Source: Notospermus geniculatus
Taxonomy: Eukaryota; Nemertea; Pilidiophora; Heteronemertea; Lineidae
Assembly (NCBI GenBank): GCA_002633025.1
Contig: NMRB01000042.1
Span: forward strand, 384,925-448,924
Direction of reading: 5' to 3'
DNA: 64,000 nt
Positions 23,723 to 35,700 of this stretch are shown here, in pieces (within the stretch, counting starts at the first letter, position 1; every line of letters starts with the position of its first letter). Below the pieces are notes generated by a model. That model did not search any database. It had not been told where the DNA came from and saw only the letters and a program-made list of their open reading frames with translations. Made by a program: the position numbers and the translations under genes.

Positions 23723-26700
23723 ATGGAGAATAGCGGCGCTGCAACTGGTGGTGGTGGAGCTTTCGGTGCTGGTAAAGCGGGGGCTCCCTTTGATCCCCTA
23801 GCATTTATCAGGAAACCTCAAGTAATACTTAGAGCTGTCAGCTTGGTAGGTTGTACAGATTCTTCTCACGGTTTCAGTCTCCGAGACCGGCCTAATGGGC
23901 AATGGCAATGAGTGTGCGGAAAGATGATGATGATGATCATGATGAGGTGATCGTGTGTGCATGCATGGCAGCCCAGTTGAGTATGCACTGGACCAGTGGC
24001 TGGTGCAGTATGCACTGTGCATGCAATTTAGACTAAATCTGTTTGTAAACTTCGCTCCGATTTGCTGTGTGGCGTAATTGATAACTGGGGCCTGGGCGGC
24101 GGCCACCTCACCTGTAGGCCTAAACGACATCCTCAAGGAAATTTCTTAGACTTGAACTGGAAAATAGGCCTTATCGCACCTAGCACATGGCCAATCAGCA
24201 TAAATCAGCGAAGCGGAAAAGGCCCAACCATCAGCGCCCCCGCAGTACATTCACAATGCATTGCCCTTTGCATTGCGTGCATTTTTTGTCAACATTGGCC
24301 AATAAAAGTCACTTCCAAAAGTCTGATGTGCCTAAACTAACTAGCTACGTGGGCGGCGGTATAAAGTGATTCAAGTCGATAAATTATTGACCACTGATCG
24401 TCTTCGCGATCGCCAAAAATCGATGATTAGTCCATGTAAACAACGCCAAAACATTATCATATTATCGTGCAACCCCACGCTGATTGGTCAATAACTGACA
24501 CGTGAGGGCCACCATGATGATAACATCATGACATGTGCTAATCTTTTGGAATTAATCATCGATTTTTTGCGATCGCGAGAACGATCGGTAGTCAATATTT
24601 TATCGACTTGAATCACTTCATAACGCCTCCCACGTAGCTAGTTAGTTTTGGCACATCCGGCTTTTGGAAGTTGCTTTTATTGGCCATTGTTTACAAAAAA
24701 TGCAGGCCATGCACAGGGCGATGCATTGTGAATGTACTGCGGGGGCGCTGATGGTTGGGCCTTTTCCGCTTCGCTGATTTTATGCTGATTAGCCATGTGC
24801 TAGGTGCGATAAGGCCTATAGGCCTATAGACATGGCCCAGAAATAACGGGACACCCGGTCCAGTTTTCGACCATCTCCTAAAGATCTTAGCAGAAATCAG
24901 ATTTTGCGTTCCAATAATTTTATTCTTTTTGGCCATTGGAAAGAGGATTACTTCTGGATATTGGCAATCCAAAAATTTTGGAACCCAAATGATCGAAGAT
25001 TTAGAAAAGAGTGATTTTATTGAGGCACTCATCAGAAAAATGATCAAAATTCGTGTGTGCGGCGGGCGTGACGTTACGTCATTGGCGTCACGACGCAACA
25101 GTTTCCAATGCTTTTCCACGGCAAAACGTGCATTATGGAAACTTTGGAACTAAAATTTCAACTTCTATCGGTCTGCACACCTGTGTTGACGAGATACACG
25201 CCATGCTGTTTACACAGGTTAAGTCTACTGGTAATTCGCTACAAGATGACGGGTCAATTGTTATGTTAAACTTTCTGGCTTTCTCACAAGGAGGATTTCA
25301 AAATGGGTTGCAAAAACCAACTTGGCAAACATAGCCCCGCAATCAATGGGCCATGTCTATAGGCCTAGGCCTACATCCAGGTTTACCTTGGCTTAAGGGT
25401 CAGTGTTCTCCACACCAGTTTAAAAAGGGCGGCCCGCCCCTCTTAAAAATACCGACGGCAAAACCCGCCCCTCTTAAAAATTCGTTCGCCCTAATATTTA
25501 TGGTTTAGATCGCTCAATTATACATCTCAGATGCTCAGAAAACGCATCTCAGAGCACCTCAAATCCAAATTTCGCTGGGGAGGGCCCCCAGACCCCCCGC
25601 CAGAAGGCGCCTCGTACAGTGCCTTCGACACCACACCCACTGCCGCCCCTCTTAGACCAAAACCCGTGGAGAACACTGCTGTTATGAAAAGTGACTCGAA
25701 ATCTCGAATTTTTGACGCAAAAAATCTGACTAACTCCACACTGAATTGAGAAAATAAGTCTAGGGGCACCTTCTTATGACGATTCCCGAGGGCCCCTGAG
25801 CCTTATTTTCCCAATTTTTTGTGCAGTTAGTCAGATATTTTGCGTCAAAAATTTGAGATTTCGAGTAACTTTACATAACCCTTAATAAGACGTTTTATGC
25901 ATTCACTTAGGCCTAAGAAATGTCCTTCTCGTTCTGTAAGTAATCCTTAGTCAAGTGGTATTAGGGGAAAAACTAAGGAGTAAGATGTTTTTTGCATAGG
26001 CCTAGCCTCAGGGTCATAAGGATGGTGATTCTGGAAGGAAGAGTACTGAGTAGGCCTGTCTGCTATAGGCCCTACTTTTCATGGCTGATTCATGACATGG
26101 TCATTGCTTTTTTATTTTCAGCTCTTTTCCATCATAGTATTTGGTTGCATATCTTCTGGAGGATGGTACAACGGCGTGTGCATCTACAACAGGGATGGAA
26201 ATGCTTGTAACTATGGCATTGGAATAGGTGTTCTTGCATTCATTGGCTGCATAGCTTTTCTCGTGGTGGATGCCTTGTTTGATAATATGAGCAGTGTGCA
26301 ACATAGGAAATATGCTGTCATTGCTGACATGGGATTTTCTGGTGAGTAGAAAATGCTGCTTGGAATAGCTGAACTGTTTTAAATCCAGAAAATATTAAAT
26401 GTTATTGTGTTATTGCGATAGATGTCCCTTGGACACTCTTTTCTCGAAAGGTTGACTATCAATCCAGAAAATGTTTCAGTGCGGCTTCAGAAAGCAATAT
26501 TTCAGTCTTGGCCAAGAATACAAACACATGTACAACTACTCAAGCCTTATACTGGTATTCTTAAGTCCCAATGTTCTCTTCTTCAGGTCTGTGGACATTC
26601 CTCTGGTTTGTGGGTTTCTGTTATTTGACAAACAAGTGGGCCAGTACAAATAAAACATGGGTTGATACCAAGACTGAGTTGGGAAGGAACAATGCCCAGG

Positions 26701-29700
26701 CTGCTATTGCATTTTCGTTTTTCTCCATCTGCTCATGGGTAAGTCAAAACATGATAATCTCAGAACATTCTATCATAAAAAAATGTTTTGCAGTAGCAAA
26801 ATCTGTCATGACTTGAAAGATCTTTTCTCCATTTAGTTTCCTCATCATGAGTTGTGGATTTCCCAAGTCATGTGAATGAGTCATGTCTACTCATAATATT
26901 GCACATTCTACAGACAGCATGCTGAGGTTTACTAATACTGGTACATGTTCATGTACATTAACAATAGAGAGGTTAAGATCTTGAACGCGAACGACAAACG
27001 TGAACGGGAATGACGTCATTGTCGTTCCCGTGAAAAATTCGCGTATATCTGGTTAAGAAGTGAATTAACCAGGAACGCGAACGTGATCTATTGTTTAAGT
27101 ATTTGGGCATGCATTGTACGTGTGTCTCGAACAATGGCAGTTTATATTGGTACAATCTCCGACGCTGAAGTCAGACGGTTCAACCTTACTGACTCTGCCA
27201 CCTGCAGGTCCGGACTATTTCAGCGGAGGACCGTATATTTTGGCAGCAGTGATTTTCCAGTAATGCCAAATGGAATTGAAGTATTTCATGGTTTTATCCA
27301 CAAACGACACCCATGCGACCCAAATTGATTCGCGTTCTTATGCCATGTTCAAACGACAAATCGCCTCTTTCCACGTTCACCTCTTCCGAGAACGCAATCG
27401 GGTGGCGAGAAGCAGTGACGCAATGCNCCAGGGTCATAAGGATGGTGATTCTGGAAGGAAGAGTACAGAGTAGGCCTGTCTGCTATAGGCCCTACTTTTC
27501 ATGCCTGATTCATGACATGGTCATTGCTTTTATTTTCAGCTCTTTTCCATCATAGTATTTGGTTGCATATCTTCTGGAGGATGGTACGGAAAAAAGTGCA
27601 TCTACAGCTGGGATGGAAATGCTTGTAACTATGGCATTGGAATAGGTGTTCTTGCATTCATTGGCTGCATAGCTTTTCTCGTGGTGGATGCCTTGTTTGA
27701 TAATATGAGCAGTGTACAACATAGGAAATATGCTGTCATTGCTGACATGGGATTTTCTGGTAAGTAGAACACGCTGCTTGGAATAGGTGAACTGTACGGT
27801 GGCCCAAACATGCCATGTATATATTTTTGTCCACATTAAAATATTCTGAACATTATTGCATTTTTTCTCGAATTTCCACCCGGGTGGAAAGTATTCTCAC
27901 CCAGGTGGAAAGTATTCTCACCCGGGTGGAAAGTATTCTCACCCGGGTGGAAAGTATTCTCACCCGGGTGGAAAGTATTCTCACCCGGGTGGAAAGTATT
28001 NGGGTGAGAATACTTTCCACCCGGGTGAAAATACTTTCCACCCGGGTGGAAATACTTTCCACCCGGGTGAGAATACTTTCCACCCGGGTGAGAATACTTT
28101 CCACCCGGGTGAAAATACTTTCCACCCGGGTGAGAATACTTTCCACCCGGGTGAGAATACTTTCCACCCGGGTGAAAATACTTTCCACCCGGGTGGAAAT
28201 TCGAGAAAAAATACAATAATGTTCAGAATATTTTAATGTGGACAAAAATATATACATGGCATGTTTGGGCCACCGTAGAACTGTTTTAAATCCAGAAAAT
28301 ATTAAATATTATTGTGTTATTGCGATAGATGTCCCTTGGACACTCTTTTCTCCAAAGGTTGACTGTCAATCAGAAAATGTTTCAGTGCGGCTTCAGAAAG
28401 CAATATTTCAGTCTTGTCCAAGAATACAAACACATGTACAACTACTCAAGCCTTATACTGGTATTCTTAAGTCCCAATGTTCTCTTCTTCAGGTCTTTGG
28501 ACATTCCTCTGGTTTGTGGGTTTCTGTTATTTGACGAACAAGTGGGCCAGTGCAGATAAAAAATGGGTTGATACCAAGACTGAGTTGGGAAGGAACAATG
28601 CCCAGGCTGCTATTGCATTTTCGTTTTTCTCCATCTGCTCATGGGTAAGTCAAAACATGATAATCTCAGAACATTCTATCATAAAAAAATGTTTTGCAGT
28701 AGCAAAATCTGTCATGACTTGAAAGATCTTTTCTCCATTTAGTTTCCTCATCATGAGTTGTGGATTTCCCAAGTCATGTGAATGAGTCATGTCTACTCAT
28801 ACATGTAATATTGCACATTCTACAGACAGCATGCTGAGGTTTACTAATACTGGTACATGTTCATGTACATTAACAATAACACTTTACATGTACTTAACAG
28901 TATGTTGCATTAGTAAGTTGTCAAGGAGAATTTATTCTCATTGAACGAGGAGTTGATCATTGATGAATTGATTTCTCTAAAAGCTCCTCTCTTATATATT
29001 TTTGCTATTATTGATATTGAAATTCTAATACTTTCGTTCATTTTGATTCCCTTGTGGCTTGGCAAACAGGTCATACTTCTTTTGGGTTCATTACCTTGGA
29101 CCACCCTGTCTACAAAGGTTGTCAAATATTGAACCTGGATTTATTGACATGAATATTGGGAGAGTCCATAGACTGCATTATATGAATTGAACTGCTACAC
29201 AAGATAAATGGCCCCCATTTGTCTGCTGTGTCTACATGGATTGTTGAAATAATTCATGTAGAAGCCTATTCCAGTGATTTGACATCCTTTTCTATGGGAT
29301 TGGAAGTCAGCAGGGGTGGAGTGATCTACATACTCATCAGTTCACCAGCGGCTAGTACATTATGCATGCTATTTCATTAAAACTCACAAAGATCAGGGGC
29401 GACCGCCACGAAACTACGATAGCACTAACAGGGCCTAACAGAGAATTTCTGTAATGGTAAAAGCCATTGCATACCTCTCTGTTAGGCACTGTTAGTGCTA
29501 TCGGAGTTTCGTGACGGCCCGCCCAGGGGTTTAGACAACGTGCGTATTTGCGCAAATCTTGTTGGAAATCTTAGTGAAAAACACAAGTGAAATCTTGCAC
29601 AAGACGTAACATACGCATGCTAAAAAGCCCCAGATGCGGACCGTACGCACTGATACTGTTATGATCTGTCAAACACGCAAGCAATTGAAAACTGTCTTAA

Positions 29701-32700
29701 AACCGCGAATAAACATGATAAAGTTCCACAGTCAGCATGCAAAACGCAATGAGATTGCCGCCATGGCCACCATTTGCAATGCAGGTGTGATGTCGTCAGA
29801 ATCTTTCCAGGTCTCACTACACAGTTTTGGTGAGGTCTCACTACACAGTTCAGGGTTCCTCCAGGTCCTTTAAAACCATGAAAGTCCAAGAATATGAAAT
29901 GCTTAAATTTAAGGCCTTGAAAGTCCATAAATATTGAGAAAATCCTATAAAGTCCACAAAAGTCCTTAGAAAATAAAATGTTCAGTCTTGAAAATTAAAT
30001 TTTCAGTGTTTTTTACATTGTCTCGCTAATTTCTTTCAGTCAGGAAAGAGTAAAATTCGGACGCAGATGCCGGTGCACATGGCCCGGCTTCTGTGTAAGT
30101 CATTAAATTTTACAAATTTGGTACCATGAAAGTCCTCAAAAGGTCCATGAAATTTTACGGCTGTCTGGGGGAGGAACCCTGCAGTTATGGCGTGTCCTGC
30201 TCTGGTAGCGCCGGGCATGCGTAAAATACGCCAGTTTACAGGGGCCAGGAGAGTGGTACGCACTCACTAAATACAAGGGGCTGATTTCACAAAGGGTGTT
30301 TTAGACTTAGACGCGTGTAACTTCGTCAAATGCATGGTGGAAGTGTGTGCATTTAGTGAAGTTACACATTGTCTAAGCCTTAAACACCCTTTGTGATATC
30401 GGCCAAATGAGTAAAGTACTCCTAGCTTTTAAAAAATTATCTGAACCCCTGCCGGATTTGTGCATTAGGATGAGAAATTGCATGACCCATTTGCAACGTA
30501 GAACTTCAGTTCACTGTTTTGTAATGGAGAGGTCACATCCAGACAGAGGTGTCCATTAACAGTCCTGTATCGCCAGTTGACCAACAATTAAAGCTGCATT
30601 TTGTGAAGTGGATGCTTGAGCCCTTATGATGTGATCCTATTATGATTATAACAACACAGTTGACTCTGAGTGGTTGTAATCTGAAACCTGTGAACATACA
30701 TGTTGTCATACATTCTTCATCTTATTAGCTTACAACACGGTGTCTGTATCACTGGTACTTAATGATGGCATTTATTCTGTCATTGACCTCTTTGACAACA
30801 CACATTATTTATGCATTTGGGACATTTTATATACATGTGTACATGTATTGCAATGCTATGATTTTTCTTGCCATCAGTGATAAAGCAACATATTCAAAAA
30901 GATCTGGCTGAAACACATGTGAACTTGGTTTTCCATTAAGACTGCATCCATCTTCGTCTTGCACCTGATTAGATGGCAACCTGTGCCTGGTGAACCATTC
31001 AGGGTCACTGGATCACCATGGTGACAAGCGATCCCACTCATACAGCTCTGGTGCAAAGTTAGATACTCATCTTCATTGTGGACGAATGAGCTGTTGTTCT
31101 GGCATTTTGAAAATGGCTGTGAGAGTTTGATGTTGAAAGGAGATTGGATAAAGAAATCGATCAGTGTGACAGTGGCATTGGCATGCCAATAACTTCACAA
31201 TTTCCGTCCGTAACCTGTAAAAATGGCTGCTGAGGACTGACTGTGGTTTTTGGCCGAGTGGCTACTCCATTGGTTGTGGACAGTGTGGTGGTTAGAATGT
31301 GGATTTCATTTGGGCGAATAATGGAGAAGAGCATCGAAGTGCATCCATTTGAATCAACCACCATTACCCTAGACATTTCATCCTGCATTACCTACATGTA
31401 ACCAGTGCCTGGATCTGATGTCAAACACTTGTCACACACCAAATAAATGTCTACCACGTTGCTGCAGCATAATATCAAAGGAGAAGCAGAGTGGGTGTCG
31501 TGTCGATAACTAAAATAGCAACATACAAATATATTTAAAAATATCTTGAATGATACATACAGGCTTATATTCAACTCGATGTACATAATTATGTACCGGT
31601 ACTCAGAAAATATGCAAAGGTATTTGCTAATGTTTCCTACTTAGCTTGCAGCAGTTGACAAAATTCTTTGCCAGTCATGGATACATGGCTATTCCCTAAA
31701 CCTCAATTATTATATTTATCCTGTATGTCATCTTTGCACTTGCAGACTATGATAACACTGAAAGTTGCAGTTAGTTGCATTCTTCACTCCATGTGTACCA
31801 TTAAAACCATCAGGAAATTTTACCGGAACTGAAGACCTCCACATCGTTTAGACCTGCCTCACTAAAGGAGGCACATACATGTATTGTCCAATAGTTGCTT
31901 CTTGTGTGTCACTGGAAGCAGCATTGTGATGGAGGAAACATCCTAAGACATAAGAGGATTAGGCTGTGAATCCTGGTAATGGACATTGTTTTTATTGATC
32001 GAGAGCCCTCCTGTATCCACTTCGGATGCATACCTGAATGTACTGGTGTGTAAATGCTCAGGTTGAAGTGAAGTGCTGGTGGAGCAGCTACAAAGTGTAC
32101 AAGTACATTTGCCTGATCTCTTCATTTTGTCTTTAAAAAATCAAGATGCTCTGTCCTACAGAGTCAATTGATTCCAAAAGATGTGGTATTTAAAAATTTG
32201 AATTAATCCTCAAGTGCTTTGATTGCACCAATGTTAGGAGACCAAAGAACCTAAAATCATTGATAAATTATGCATAATTAGAATAAAGATGGATTGGATC
32301 GTTGCTATATTTTTTGTTCATTTGAAAAAACTTGCATTAGGTTTATCGTTTGAGGGAGAGAGTCAGTCACCTCGGAATCTTTGGATGTCTTATTACATGT
32401 AGTTCTTCACTGGAGTATTAAGTTTTTATGATATAGCAGTGTAAATGATTATAAATTCAACATGTTCAATATAAATTTACATGTCATTGCATTATATTTT
32501 ACTTTGGAAAGGAAGAGATTCATTGTTTTGAGTACTTGTAACTGGATTGGTACTGGATTGAAGGTGTGAGGAATAATTAGAATATCAATTTATTTGCCAC
32601 TGATTATGATCATTTCGAATTCTGGCTCGAACATCGTTTCCTGAACATGACTACTGCAGCAATGAGATGCGAGTCTTACCCTCAGGCTGTTATCAGTGTA

Positions 32701-35700
32701 ATATGCGTCACGCATGTTTGGCTTCATGAATTGAGCATCTTCGTGAAGCTGACAACATCTACAGGCTACATTGTATTTGCTGGCAACAGAACAGCACTGA
32801 GTGATGCTGATATTGTTGTGGCCGAGGCAAAGTGAAATACCGGCAGCCAATTTATTCGCTATAAGTGGGTAAATTCCTAATTCAGAAAAGTGATTATTTG
32901 CTTGGGTTTTTGAAAAATGATAGAAATAAATGAAAGTAGGCCTCCATTGTTAAATATTATGAAAAGGCTGTGGTGAATTATCATCCCAATTGAATCTGTT
33001 ATGTGAAAGTCATTTAGTGCATCATACAATTCGTTATGTATGCTTTATGACATTGCAATTATTACTGAATGTCTTGTATCATAAACACCATCTAAATGTG
33101 TAGTATGTCTCCACACATTGGGTAGTGTAAAAACAAAATGGAAATCTACCCCATCAATCATTCATTTATGGATTTTCATTGATTCCTTTCCTATACATTC
33201 GTCCCGTGCCTGTGGTTGATTTCTACCAATTCGTTACTCATCAATAGAATACGGTAGAACAAAGCAAGAATGCTCCAGAAGGTAACAGAGCAGCCAACAA
33301 TCAGAGGACTTTATAGAGGAAGTAGGAGTAGGAGAGGCTATCTAACTTCCAAAGTACATTTTTGAAACCACAGAGATTATCTTTTGATGAAGTGTGGCCT
33401 GTCTAGTAGAATTGCATCTAGCAGACGTTACAATAAAGATTTATAGCTTAATCCAGCTTCATCACACCCTGAAACACTCATCAGTGTCGAAGTACTGCCT
33501 CTACTACCCCTCAATATGTAAGCGCTGCAGATACTCGACCTTGACAATCTCCCACTCACGACACCATCGCTACTGTGGTAGTACATTAGCTGTGTAGTGC
33601 TAGCGGGAACTGGTATAGATTGACTACGGTATAATCTTGTACATGTAGCGAAATCACCAACGATCAATATGATTTATATATGGGATCGCTAAGAATGCAA
33701 TCCATTCATAGATTCATCACAAGTACATTGATAGTGGGTGAAATCTATCATGGGTTGGCTTGGCTGTTGGAAGATGGAAGGTTCACGGACTTTGGTATCT
33801 CTTGTCCGCCTCATCATATTCATACTCATAAGCCCCGTTTACACTGCCAAAAATCAAGTGAACTCGGACCGGACCGAGCATACCCGGTCCGGACCACAAG
33901 TGAACCTTACCGACCCCCACAGAAGGAGGTGGTCTCGGTCCGGACCGAGTACTGTACCCCGACCAAGTGTGCTGTGTAAACCTGATGCACAGCGAACTGA
34001 ACCGAGTCCACTTACCTGGGATGGTATTGAGCATGCGTGCAGTTCGTCCTTGCGTCACCCGTGGGGAAACCCGGCATGCATTCCGTGCGAGTTTCTTACC
34101 TTAATTGAATGGAGAACGACACTTCAGACAGATGAAGTGGACCTGGTCCGGTCCGAGTACGGTTCACTTCAACTGGACCGAAATGTTTGGCAGTGTAAAG
34201 GCAGCTTTATGACGGGAGGTTTTTGATGACAAATGTTACGTCTGCTAAATCTCATAATGATGGAGCAAAAAAATAAGGATGAAGAGTTAAATATCCAAAG
34301 ATTTAAGATACTACATTATCATCTTTGCAACAGGTTATATTCTTCCTTATTTGTCCGTCCCTGAGATAACAGAGAATGGATTCCCTGTGACATGGTGACA
34401 TTCTGTGACAAAACGTGTTTGCCTGAAATTCTGTGACATTCTGTGACTTTTTGAGAATTCTGTGACAAAATGTGACAAAGTGATCAGTAAAATTTTGTGA
34501 CAAATAGGAATTTTTGTGACATTTCAAAACATGCTTACAATGCCTCTTTTTCATTTGAGAGGATGGCCAACTATTCAATACATTGTAATTGTAAGTAGCT
34601 GGTGAGCATTTTAGTGTGGCCCACCCCAGCCAGCCCGTGGTCAAGTTGGATTTATTCCCTGTATGGTGAAGCTGAGTCAAGGTGACCTGGTAAGCCTTTG
34701 GCTTGGTGTTTCCATTCCAGGTCATTATCCAGGGTGCCTACAAGGTCTTTAAGAAATTGTTAAAGTTGGCATATTCATTATCAAGGCCTTAAAAAGTCTT
34801 AACGGGGCTGTTTGTTTTCATCATTTGAGGAACCTGAGGTGTGATCCTTGAGAAAAGGGAAAAAGCAGCTATGGCCTCGTCCGAGCAAATGGGAAGTAAA
34901 CTGTGACATTACCATGAAATTTTCAAAGCAGTTTTTCTAAGGAATTAAACATACATTATGGTAGTTAAGTTACTGTAGTTTCATTTGAAAAACATGAGAA
35001 GATAACTTCACTTACAGACATATAATTTTTTTAAGTTGAAGTTTGAAAGATCATGCCGGTTCCGTATGTGATGTGGACAATAAAAATGCCAGTTTTTCCT
35101 ATCAAAAAGCATTTAATAGAGATTTCTATCTGTGATAATCCTAGGGAGCAATATCCTGAAGCATTTAGGGCAAACACTGCCTGTNNNNNNNNNNNNNNNN
35201 NNNNNNNNNNNNNNNNNNNNNNNNNNNNNNNNNNNNNNNNNNNNTAGAAGTTTATTTAGGAGACAAATACCCGTGTCGTTTTGAAAAACACATGAAGAAG
35301 TAAAGGGAAATTTGCCATGCTCACTTTATGAGATGTGTTACAACCAACCCCGAAATTTTTTGACGGGGCAGGTGGTACCACTCGACTTTGGACCCATTTT
35401 TCAGAGACATGGATAGAGATGGCTAAACTTTGTTTAGTGCACAAGTGACCATTGATATCAAATATTCAAAAGACCAAGCAGGTTATAAATACCTCCTGTA
35501 ATTAGGAAGTAATCGACCTCAAAAGAAAAAGTGTTACAACCAGCCCCGGTCTCCCCTACTGTTAGAAAATACATACGTAATCCAACTCACATTTAATCTT
35601 CCCTTTCTCAAACAATTCTGTATTTTCACATCTCTGCTCTGGTTTCACTTGCAAAGGTTTAATGAAAGAGCTTCTTTTTATACTGTCATCAACACGAATT

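Larger units (their letters stand above)
27429..28878. repeat. Segmental copy B carrying synaptogyrin exons 2b and 3b
   Basis: Second copy of 26009-26966. Outside the 483 bp insertion at 27795-28277 the two copies differ only at scattered positions, plus short indels such as an extra ATGTA near 28803. It is bounded on the left by the lone N at 27427. Confidence 0.85.

Noticed and set aside
27880-28200. CRISPR-like regular repeats
   Set aside because: Units are contiguous 21 bp tandem repeats without unique spacers, inside an inverted-repeat transposon in an animal genome.
27815-28257. ORFs of 126-134 codons with HPGGKYS or TRVESIL repeats
   Set aside because: Translation of the 21 bp tandem units of the hairpin element; present symmetrically on both strands.
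34303-34725. 140-codon minus-strand ORF
   Set aside because: Covers the degenerate ATTCTGTGACA tandem repeat; no domain.
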